From Aestuariivita sp049276915 (GTDB lineage: Bacteria > Pseudomonadota > Alphaproteobacteria > Rhodobacterales > Rhodobacteraceae), in assembly GCF_049276915.1 (NCBI RefSeq), contig NZ_JBASXK010000008.1:1-10010 (forward strand): a stretch of 10,010 bases of DNA, written 5' to 3'. The position numbers were made by a program, and so were the translations under genes. Of the stretch, positions 1 through 5,728 are shown piece by piece (the first letter of the stretch is position 1; every line of letters begins with the position of its first letter). A model generated the notes under the pieces. It was not told where the DNA came from, did not search any database, and was given only the letters and a program-made list of their open reading frames with translations.

Positions 1-63
1 CCGTGGGCCGCAATGTATCCGGCAGCTCGAATTGTTCGGGCTTGCGAGAAAGGCGAGACGGGA

Positions 64-1887
64 ATGACCAAGATTGACCGACACGTGACAGGAGCAACCG
101 CTGATGCCCGTCCTATGAAGGGATTCAGGCATCGTGAAGACGGCTCGATGACTCTTCTCGGGATCTTCATATTGATGAGCTCCCTGCTGGTCGTTGGCAT
201 CGGGGTCGACATCATGCGCTATGAGCGCGACCGCGCGCATCTTCAGAACACGCTTGACCGTGCGGTGCTTGCTGCCGCCGACCTCGATCAGCCGCTTTCA
301 CCCGAAGCCGTGGTTCAGGATTACTTTGCCAAGGCCGGATTGTCTGACAGCCTGACCAACGTTAGCGTGACCGAAACACTGGGATCACGCACCGTGACGG
401 CCTCGGCCGAAATGCAGGTCGGCACCTTCTTCATGCAAATGACCGGCGTCGACCATCTGTCAATTTCAAATGTCAGCACCGCGCAGGAGGCCATCGACTC
501 GGTCGAGATCTCTCTTGTTCTCGACGTCTCCGGCTCCATGGGCAACTACGGGCGTCTGACCAACCTGAAATCTGCGGCGAAGGAATTCGTCGACAGCATG
601 TTTGACAATTCCGAGGCTGGCACGGTGACGATCTCGATCGTACCATATGCCACGCAGGTGACCGCGCCCCAGCAGTTGTTTGACCAGCTGAACGTCAAAT
701 TCCGCCCGATCGAGGCGGTCATCGACACGATGACCGAAGAACAGATCACAGCAATTGCAGATCACGAAACCGCTGCTGCCGCCCATGCGCGCGCTCACAA
801 CCTGTCCTTGTGCATCAACTGGCCAGGAGACGAATTCACCAACACGTCCATCAGCTCCGAAACAGAATATGAACGCACGCTGCATTTCGACCCGTGGGAC
901 AATTTCGACGGCCGCGACAATGACCCGGTCGATCTGGTGCGCAACCCGGTTTGCGAAGCTGACTCAAGACGCGAAATGATCCTGCTGTCGGACAACCGCG
1001 GCGCGTTGAAAAACTATATCGACGGGTTTTACGCGGACGGAAACACATCCCTGGATGTCGGCATGAAATGGGGCTCGATCCTGCTTGACCCCAGCTTCCA
1101 GCCCATCGCGGCACAACTTGCCGACCCCGCAATCGGTCTGGTCAGTCCCGCGTATGCGGACCGCCCGGTGGCGCATAACGATGCCGAAACGATCAAGGTG
1201 ATCGTGCTGATGACGGATGGTCAGAATACCGACCAGTATTTCATGAACGAAAACTTCCGTCTGGGAGATTCCAACATCTGGTGGAACGAACAGGAAGAGA
1301 TCTATTCGGTCTACCTGGGCCAGGACGAGGATGACGACAACAACAACGGTCGCACCGATGATGGCCTGTATTACTGGCCCTGGAACGACACATTTCAGGA
1401 CCATGCCTATGGTGAAGGTGTCTTCGAAGAGACCGAAACCACGTGGGAGTGCCGGTCCTGGCGTCGTAATGGCTCATGCCGGAACTACCGCCAGGTGACC
1501 ACCACGGTCGTCTATGATGAACCCGGTGAGGCGGTCTTGCTGAGCTATCCCGAGCTTTGGGCATGGACATCAATGCAACGGATCGTCGAGGCTTTGTACG
1601 AACCCTTCATGAACGACAATGACGCCTGGAACGACTGGTATTGGGATGTCTTCGACTGGGTCGGCCACTCGACCAAGAACGCGCGCACCCAGGCCATCTG
1701 CAACGCATCCAAGGAAAACGGGACGATCGTCTTCACCATCGGCTTTGAAGCACCGACCTCGGTGATGCCGTTGCTGAGAGACTGCGCAAGTTCCCCCGCA
1801 CACGCTTTTGATGTGGATGGGTTGGAGATCTCGGACGCCTTTGCGGCCATCGCCTCCTCCATCCGCCAGCTGAGGTTGACACAATGA
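64..1887 (+). CDS. TadG-like pilus-assembly protein with von Willebrand factor A domain
   Basis: Predicted 607-residue envelope protein of the TadG family, thought to act in assembling or anchoring Tad/Flp pili. After a short cytoplasmic N-terminus there is one hydrophobic segment (about residues 29-48), typical of the Tad-like N-terminal domain. A VWA domain follows with a full metal-ion-dependent adhesion site: D154-x-S156-x-S158 (DVSGS), T328 in GNTSLDVG and D385 in MTDGQ. The C-terminus (RDCASSP, then AFAAIASSIRQLRLTQ) matches the usual TadG ending. A long Trp/Asp-rich insertion (about residues 398-540) contains an acidic DDNNNGRTDD stretch and a Cys463/Cys472 pair. I chose ATG 64 because a purine-rich stretch (AAAGGCGAGACGGGA) lies just upstream; ATG 13 and ATG 115 are alternatives. 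It overlaps the next gene by 4 bases (ATGA), implying translational coupling. The pilus role is inferred from the family; substrate and partners are unknown. Confidence 0.85.
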   Translation: MTKIDRHVTGATADARPMKGFRHREDGSMTLLGIFILMSSLLVVGIGVDIMRYERDRAHLQNTLDRAVLAAADLDQPLSPEAVVQDYFAKAGLSDSLTNVSVTETLGSRTVTASAEMQVGTFFMQMTGVDHLSISNVSTAQEAIDSVEISLVLDVSGSMGNYGRLTNLKSAAKEFVDSMFDNSEAGTVTISIVPYATQVTAPQQLFDQLNVKFRPIEAVIDTMTEEQITAIADHETAAAAHARAHNLSLCINWPGDEFTNTSISSETEYERTLHFDPWDNFDGRDNDPVDLVRNPVCEADSRREMILLSDNRGALKNYIDGFYADGNTSLDVGMKWGSILLDPSFQPIAAQLADPAIGLVSPAYADRPVAHNDAETIKVIVLMTDGQNTDQYFMNENFRLGDSNIWWNEQEEIYSVYLGQDEDDDNNNGRTDDGLYYWPWNDTFQDHAYGEGVFEETETTWECRSWRRNGSCRNYRQVTTTVVYDEPGEAVLLSYPELWAWTSMQRIVEALYEPFMNDNDAWNDWYWDVFDWVGHSTKNARTQAICNASKENGTIVFTIGFEAPTSVMPLLRDCASSPAHAFDVDGLEISDAFAAIASSIRQLRLTQ

Positions 1888-2420
1888 TGCGGTTCGCCAT
1901 GAAGCCATTCCGCCGCTTCGCGCGGGAAGAGGATGGCAACTCGACCATCGAGTTCTCGCTCCTGTTCATTCCGATGTTCACGATGCTTCTTTGGTCGGTT
2001 GAACTGGGTATGATCCACGTCAACTACTCGATGCTGGAACGCGCGGTGGATTCGACCGTCCGCGATCTGCGACTGGGGACCGGCACGGTGCCGACCCATG
2101 ATCAGATCCGCGATGCAATCTGCGAGCGGGCGGCCTTCGTGACCGACTGTGACAGCGACGTTCGCCTGGAAATGGTGCGGATTGACCCGTTCAACTGGGC
2201 CAATCCACCGACCACCGCGGACTGCGTGGACAGCACCCAGCCGATCCATCCGGTGCGTTCCTTCATCAACGGTGCCAGCAATGAACTGATGTATCTGCGC
2301 GTCTGTGCGAAATTCGATCCCATCCTGCCGCATATCGGCATGGCGGACCGGATTCAACTGGACGGCGATGGTCAGTACAAGCTCGTGACCGCCTCCGCCT
2401 TTGTGCAAGAACCGAGGTAA
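1884..2420 (+). CDS. TadE-like pseudopilin
   Basis: Predicted 178-residue minor pseudopilin of the TadE family. A basic leader ends at G18 and is followed by N-S-T-I-E-F, so the mature chain would have Glu at +5. That is the G/xxxxEF signature cut by the TadV-type prepilin peptidase. A hydrophobic helix (about residues 22-42) continues into an amphipathic stretch (LERAVDSTVRDLRLG). The remainder is a periplasmic domain with four cysteines (C78, C88, C119 and C142), which could form disulfides. The start overlaps the upstream stop (ATGATG at 1884-1889), with GAGG at 1872-1875 as ribosome binding site; ATG 1887 is equally possible. In other bacteria TadE and TadF are processed pseudopilins needed for Flp pilus biogenesis; the same role here is inferred from sequence pattern and operon context. 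Confidence 0.85.
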   Translation: MMRFAMKPFRRFAREEDGNSTIEFSLLFIPMFTMLLWSVELGMIHVNYSMLERAVDSTVRDLRLGTGTVPTHDQIRDAICERAAFVTDCDSDVRLEMVRIDPFNWANPPTTADCVDSTQPIHPVRSFINGASNELMYLRVCAKFDPILPHIGMADRIQLDGDGQYKLVTASAFVQEPR

Positions 2421-2424
2421 GCAC

Positions 2425-2988
2425 ATGTCAGTCCTCAAATCCCTTTTGGCGCGCATCAAACGGTTCCGTCAGGACACGGCCGGCAACGGGACGATCGAAT
2501 TCTGTCTTTTCATGCCGATTCTGTTCTGGGCATATGGCGCAAGCTACGTGTTCTTTGACGCCTACAGACAGAGCGCGATGAACCTGAAAGCCGCCTATAC
2601 GGTGGGCGACCTGATCTCGCGCGAGACGCAGGCGATCACACCGGCTTACATCGACTCGCTCTATAACATCACCAAACTGCTGACGCGAACCGACACGCCG
2701 ATGTCCATGCGCATCACGGTGATCCGCTGGGACGAAGAGGACGACATCTATTACCTCGACTGGTCCCAGGTCCGCGGAGACGTGTCTGCCATGACGCAGG
2801 CCCAGGTCGCTGATATCAAGCCAAAGCTGCCCGTCATGCCAGACGAGGAACGCGTGATCCTGGTCGAGACATGGAACACCTGGAACGGTGTAATGCGCAC
2901 CGGTCTGGGCACGCAGGTCCTGGACAATTTCGTCTTTACCCGGCCACGATTTGCGCCGCAGGTGATCTTCGAAGGCGGCGACGCCTAA
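2425..2988 (+). CDS. TadE/TadF-like pseudopilin
   Basis: Predicted 187-residue minor pseudopilin, third gene of the operon. The basic leader ends at G20, followed by N-G-T-I-E-F with Glu at +5, the same prepilin-peptidase signature as the gene before it. A hydrophobic segment covers about residues 26-46 (FCLFMPILFWAYGASYVFF). The periplasmic part has no clear motif; it includes an acidic stretch (RWDEEDDIYYLDW) and ends in FTRPRFAPQVIFEGGDA. I chose ATG 2425 over the in-frame TTG at 2401 because GAGG (2414-2417), inside the upstream stop region, is well spaced for it and the leader length then suits a pilin-like protein. It follows the previous stop by 4 bases. Whether it corresponds to TadE or TadF cannot be decided from sequence alone. 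Its stop overlaps the convergent minus-strand gene. Confidence 0.82.
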   Translation: MSVLKSLLARIKRFRQDTAGNGTIEFCLFMPILFWAYGASYVFFDAYRQSAMNLKAAYTVGDLISRETQAITPAYIDSLYNITKLLTRTDTPMSMRITVIRWDEEDDIYYLDWSQVRGDVSAMTQAQVADIKPKLPVMPDEERVILVETWNTWNGVMRTGLGTQVLDNFVFTRPRFAPQVIFEGGDA

Positions 2989-3455
2989 TCGCGCTCGCGC
3001 AGTCTGATCAGGATCAGATCGGCCATCACCTTGCCCTGCGAGGCCGGGGTGACACCGCCCACACCGATCCGGCGTCCAAAGCGCCACCAGAGCCCCGGTT
3101 CCCATCGACGGGAGGCCGGGGTTCTGGTTTTCAACATGAAGCCGTTGGACGGCTTGAACGCCAGCGCGCCGCGTTCGACATTGATGATATCGTCCATGTG
3201 CACGATCATCTCGCCACTCTGATCGACAATCCCCTCATCGGTCAGCTCGATCCAGCCTTCCGTCGCGCGGCGCATCTTGTCTCCAAACCAGACAGATCCC
3301 CCGCCCATGACGATCAGGAACACTTGCCAGCCAAAGGAGGGAGGCGTCGCCAGGGCGATATAGACCAGCAATGCGCCCAGGAAAAACAGCATGCCGATCC
3401 CCAGCCAGCGGCGTGATTGCGACGCTTCCACCCGGCCCCGGAACTGATCTGACAT
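2985..3455 (-). CDS. Two-TM membrane protein of unknown function
   Basis: A 156-residue protein that I do not recognise as a named family. Two hydrophobic segments (about residues 17-36 and 41-58) form a hairpin that would leave both termini in the cytoplasm. They are followed by a roughly 95-residue soluble domain. This domain reads as alternating strands (GWIELTDEGIVDQSGEMIVHMDDIINVE, in two parts) with a Trp/Arg-rich loop (EPGLWWRFGRRIGVGG) and a final helix. The arrangement is reminiscent of small bacterial PH-like domain membrane proteins, but this is only an impression. The start ATG at 3453-3455 has a G-rich stretch upstream as a weak ribosome binding site. It lies 59 bases after the oxidoreductase gene on the same strand, so the two may share a transcript. 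Its TAG stop overlaps the opposing pseudopilin stop. Confidence 0.75.
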   Translation of the reverse strand: MSDQFRGRVEASQSRRWLGIGMLFFLGALLVYIALATPPSFGWQVFLIVMGGGSVWFGDKMRRATEGWIELTDEGIVDQSGEMIVHMDDIINVERGALAFKPSNGFMLKTRTPASRRWEPGLWWRFGRRIGVGGVTPASQGKVMADLILIRLRERD

Positions 3456-3514
3456 GGCGCTGCCCCCCGCTTGACTGGCGCGGCTTTAGCGCGAAACGGG
3501 CCTGCGTGACAGCC

Positions 3515-4471
3515 CTATTCGGCGGCCTCCCTGCGCAGCACCACCTCGGCCCCCGGCTCTTCGGGCTCATCATCGACCATCTCGGCAGGAAAGCCCGGCG
3601 CGCGGATATCAAGCCCCGTGGCCTCTTCCAGGCGGCGGATGATATTCGGGCTCAGCTCACGCGGGCCGAACCGGGCGATTCCATCCTCGAAAATGCGAAT
3701 AAGCAGGGGGTTGACCTCGATCGGCACACCGGCACGATCCGCCACCTGCTGGAACAGACCGATATCCTTGGCCACCAGATCCATGGTGAACGAGATATCG
3801 CGCGACCCGTTCAGGATCACCTGGCTTTCGGTTTCATGCACAAAGGACGTGCCCGAGGAAATCCGGATCGCCTCATAGGCCGTCGCCAGGTCCATTCCGG
3901 CCCCCTTGGCCACCGTCAGAGCTTCGGCGCAGCTCACCAGATTGGCCGTGGCCAGGTAATTCGTGATGACTTTCAGAATCGAGGCACTGCCCAGATCGCC
4001 GGTATGCAAGACCCGCCGCCCCATAACCGTCAGCAAAGGCAGAATCCGCTCGAACGTGGCTCGATCACAGCCCGCAAAAATCGAGATATTGCCCGTATCC
4101 GCACGATGGCACCCCCCCGAGACCGGGCAATCGACCGCCGCCCCGCCCCGTTCGATCACCAGCGCGCCCAGGCGTTTCACTTCGGCCTCATCGGTGGTGG
4201 ACATCTCCATCCAGATCTTTCCCGGACCGACCTCGGGCAGCATCTCCTGCATCACCGCATCGCTGGCCGCAGGGCTCGGCAAGCAGGTGATCACCGCATC
4301 GCAAACACGCATCAGATGCGCCGCACTTTCCCCCGCCGTGGCCCCCGCAGCAACCTTGGCCGCCACAAGTTCGGGGTTGAGGTCAAACACCATGACCTGA
4401 TGACCGTTACGCAGCAAACTGCCAGAGAGTTTGCCCCCCACATTGCCCAATCCGATAAAGCCGATCTGCAT
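3515..4471 (-). CDS. NAD(P)-dependent beta-hydroxyacid dehydrogenase, 3-hydroxyisobutyrate dehydrogenase family
   Basis: Predicted 318-residue cytoplasmic oxidoreductase of the 3-hydroxyisobutyrate/tartronate-semialdehyde reductase family. The N-terminal Rossmann fold has GFIGLGNVGG (residues 4-13). The substrate loop is DCPVSGG (114-120), and the catalytic site is K167 with N171 in SASILKVITN. A conserved KD pair (K235-D236) lies in the all-helical C-terminal domain. Family members reversibly oxidise short 3-hydroxyacids, in valine or glycolate/glyoxylate metabolism, but the exact substrate cannot be read from these motifs. It is somewhat longer than the usual 290-300 residues, ending in an acidic Pro/Glu-rich tail (about 300-318). 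ATG 4469-4471 is chosen because a perfect AGGAGG lies 7 bases upstream and the Rossmann strand starts at residue 2; a longer reading frame back to 4615 has no support. The tetR gene lies upstream on the same strand, separated by hairpins. Confidence 0.88.
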   Translation of the reverse strand: MQIGFIGLGNVGGKLSGSLLRNGHQVMVFDLNPELVAAKVAAGATAGESAAHLMRVCDAVITCLPSPAASDAVMQEMLPEVGPGKIWMEMSTTDEAEVKRLGALVIERGGAAVDCPVSGGCHRADTGNISIFAGCDRATFERILPLLTVMGRRVLHTGDLGSASILKVITNYLATANLVSCAEALTVAKGAGMDLATAYEAIRISSGTSFVHETESQVILNGSRDISFTMDLVAKDIGLFQQVADRAGVPIEVNPLLIRIFEDGIARFGPRELSPNIIRRLEEATGLDIRAPGFPAEMVDDEPEEPGAEVVLRREAAE

Positions 4472-4478
4472 GAATAGT

Positions 4479-4484
4479 CCTCCT
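4479..4484 (-). promoter_or_regulatory. Strong ribosome binding site fixing the oxidoreductase start
   Basis: A perfect AGGAGG on the minus strand lies 7 bases before the ATG at 4469-4471. It settles the start in favour of MQIGFIGLGN rather than the 48-residue longer in-frame ATG. It is the best Shine-Dalgarno match in the window. Confidence 0.85.
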
Positions 4485-4573
4485 GTTTGACGCGCAGCTT
4501 TGGAGGCATTTTTTCGACCAGTCGCGCCTGATTGCGACGCTCTGGATACGAATGACAAAATCGCATCCGCCTG

Positions 4574-4602
4574 CTGCTTCTTTCTGGTCTGAAATACCCA
4601 AA
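4574..4602 (-). repeat. 29-base dispersed repeat, copy A
   Basis: Read on the minus strand, this is TTTGGGTATTT, two bases (CA), then GACCAGAAAGAAGCAG. It matches positions 8035-8063 of the plus strand in 27 of 29 bases; only the two central bases differ. It begins at the base directly after the second hairpin behind tetR, so its TTTGGGTATTT end would act as the U-rich tail of a terminator. It lies in the noncoding gap between tetR and the oxidoreductase gene. I believe such elements recur in Rhodobacteraceae genomes near gene ends, but that is from memory and unverified. Confidence 0.8.
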
Positions 4603-4652
4603 TGCGCGAGGGCACAGCCCTCGCGCAGATCGGATCGGCAGAGCCGATCCGA
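4603..4652 (-). terminator. Tandem hairpin terminator behind tetR
   Basis: Two perfect hairpins lie in tandem. The first in transcription order (4652-4630) has a 10-bp stem TCGGATCGGC/GCCGATCCGA with loop TCT. The second (4627-4603) has an 11-bp stem TGCGCGAGGGC/GCCCTCGCGCA with loop TGT. They are 2 bases apart, begin 13 bases after the tetR stop, and are followed by TTTGGGTATTT. Strong GC stems followed by a modest U-rich run suggest intrinsic termination of tetR, insulating it from the oxidoreductase gene. The U tract is interrupted by GGG, so an mRNA 3'-end stabiliser is an alternative. Confidence 0.7.
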
Positions 4653-4665
4653 AATCTTGCTCACC

Positions 4666-5256
4666 TCATCGCGCCTGAACCATCTGGCGCACCATGTCCC
4701 AATAGATCCCCTGGACCTGGCTCAGAGACAGGCGCCCCCCGGCGCGATACCAGGTGTTCACCCCGGTCAGCATGGCTATCAGTGCCAGAGAGGCCACTTT
4801 GGGATCAGCCATGGCGAACACGCCCTGTGCAACCCCGTCACTCAATATCTGTTCCAGCGCGGTTTCATAGGCGCGCCGCTGCGCCTCGACCGCCAGAAAG
4901 TTCTCGGGCGAGAGGTTGCGCAGCTCCATGTAGGATATGAAGACCGCATCCGCCCGCTCCAAATTGAAGCGAATGTGAAACCGGGTGAAGGCCTCCAGGC
5001 GCTCCTCGGGCACAGCGCCTTTGGGCTCCTCCTGCCAGGCCGCCAACAAGGCGGTCATGTGTTCATCCATCAGCGTGAACAACAGCGATTGCTTGTCCGG
5101 CGTGTAATTGTACAGCGCGCCGACCTGCAGGCCGACTTCGCTGGCGATCTGGCGCATCGACACCGCCGCATAGCCCTCGCGCGCGAACAGACGCAATGCC
5201 GCCGCGCGGATGCGCGGACCGGTGATATCGGAATGAGAGCCTGCCGTGCGTGCCAT
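4666..5256 (-). CDS. TetR/AcrR-family transcriptional regulator
   Basis: Predicted 196-residue DNA-binding repressor. The N-terminal TetR domain (about residues 12-60) shows RIRAAALRLFAREGYAAVSM, then the helix-turn-helix RQIASEVGLQVGALYNYTPDK and SLLFTLMDEH. The C-terminal ligand domain includes WYRAGGRLSLSQV (169-181). This resembles the C-terminal domain of KstR2-like regulators, which respond to acyl-CoA thioesters; the ligand here is inferred only. ATG 5254-5256 is chosen because it gives a normal TetR N-terminus. An upstream extension would run through the operator-like palindrome and into the divergent lipoprotein gene. The ribosome binding site is weak. A 22-base inverted repeat 11 bases upstream suggests autoregulation and control of the divergent gene. 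The nearest likely metabolic target is the oxidoreductase downstream, but hairpins separate them. Confidence 0.88.
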   Translation of the reverse strand: MARTAGSHSDITGPRIRAAALRLFAREGYAAVSMRQIASEVGLQVGALYNYTPDKQSLLFTLMDEHMTALLAAWQEEPKGAVPEERLEAFTRFHIRFNLERADAVFISYMELRNLSPENFLAVEAQRRAYETALEQILSDGVAQGVFAMADPKVASLALIAMLTGVNTWYRAGGRLSLSQVQGIYWDMVRQMVQAR

Positions 5257-5267
5257 GGCAAACAGGT

Positions 5268-5289
5268 TAACTGAACAGACGTTCAGATA
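5268..5289. promoter_or_regulatory. Inverted-repeat operator between tetR and the lipoprotein gene
   Basis: The core CTGAAC-AGAC-GTTCAG (5271-5286) is a perfect 6-bp inverted repeat around a 4-base spacer. With the flanks, 20 of 22 bases are symmetric (TAa at the left, aTA at the right). Size and position are typical of TetR operators. It lies 11-14 bases upstream of the tetR start and about 50 bases upstream of the lipoprotein start, so one bound dimer pair could control both directions. Binding is inferred from position and symmetry only. Confidence 0.7.
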
Positions 5290-5335
5290 AAACCCCTGCT
5301 TGCGCCATGTCTCTCGCTGATGCATCACTTTGAGC

Positions 5336-5653
5336 ATGATGCCCGCGTCCCCGACCCTGATCCTCTGTCTTGCCCTTGCGGGACCTGTCGCACTGGTTGC
5401 GGCCTGCACCAAGCCGCCGGATCTGGATGACAGCGTCAGCCCCGCCCTGAAGCACGCCGATTACCCGGATCTGGTTCCGATCGAACAGCTTCTGGGACCC
5501 GCCCCCGAGACCCCCGATGCCGACGCCGAAACAGCCGCCGCGCTGGAACGGCGCCTCTCGGGTCTGCAGGCGCGTGCAACCCGGCTGCAAGCCTCCACGG
5601 GCATTGATCAGGCGACGCGCGAACGGCTTGGTGAACCACCAGTCACAGACTGA
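5336..5653 (+). CDS. Small putative lipoprotein of unknown function
   Basis: A predicted 105-residue lipoprotein. The N-terminus is a signal peptide with hydrophobic run LILCLALAGPVALVAA ending in a lipobox V21-A22-A23-C24; Thr at +2 favours the outer membrane under the usual Lol rule. The mature part is short and Pro/Asp-rich (PPDLDDSVSPALKHADYPDL). A helix follows with coiled-coil character (ETAAALERRLSGLQARATRLQ, in part) and then a short tail. No enzymatic motif is seen. The start could be ATG 5336 or ATG 5339, or TTG 5330; none has a good ribosome binding site. It is divergent from tetR, sharing the palindrome region, and 75 bases before hom. Codon use fits the neighbours, and the lipobox supports it being a real gene. 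The function is unknown. Confidence 0.7.
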   Translation: MMPASPTLILCLALAGPVALVAACTKPPDLDDSVSPALKHADYPDLVPIEQLLGPAPETPDADAETAAALERRLSGLQARATRLQASTGIDQATRERLGEPPVTD

Positions 5654-5728
5654 GCCCCACGGTTGCGCGCATCCCTCTGACGGGCTAGAGGAATGGCAAC
5701 ACGCATTTGCCTATTCATGAGGACATCC

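Noticed and set aside
1545..2459. Minus-strand reading frame opposite the pseudopilin operon (304 codons)
   Set aside because: It spans two well-supported plus-strand genes and their junction, and has shadow-type composition.
3371..4477. Long plus-strand reading frame opposite the oxidoreductase gene (368 codons)
   Set aside because: The opposite strand encodes a complete enzyme with all family motifs and a perfect ribosome binding site. This frame is Arg/His/Gln/Pro-rich as expected for an antisense shadow in GC-rich DNA.
4511..4521. Third, partial copy of the dispersed repeat (TTTTCGACCAG)
   Set aside because: Only 11 bases match copy B and the flanks diverge, so it is not listed as a separate repeat copy.
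4553..4558. TTGTCA on the minus strand as -35 box for the oxidoreductase gene
   Set aside because: It is close to consensus, but no acceptable -10 box lies at 16-18 bases downstream.
5663..5691. Possible promoter before hom (TTGCGC, 17 bases, TAGAGG)
   Set aside because: Each box matches only about half of the consensus, which is common by chance in GC-rich DNA.
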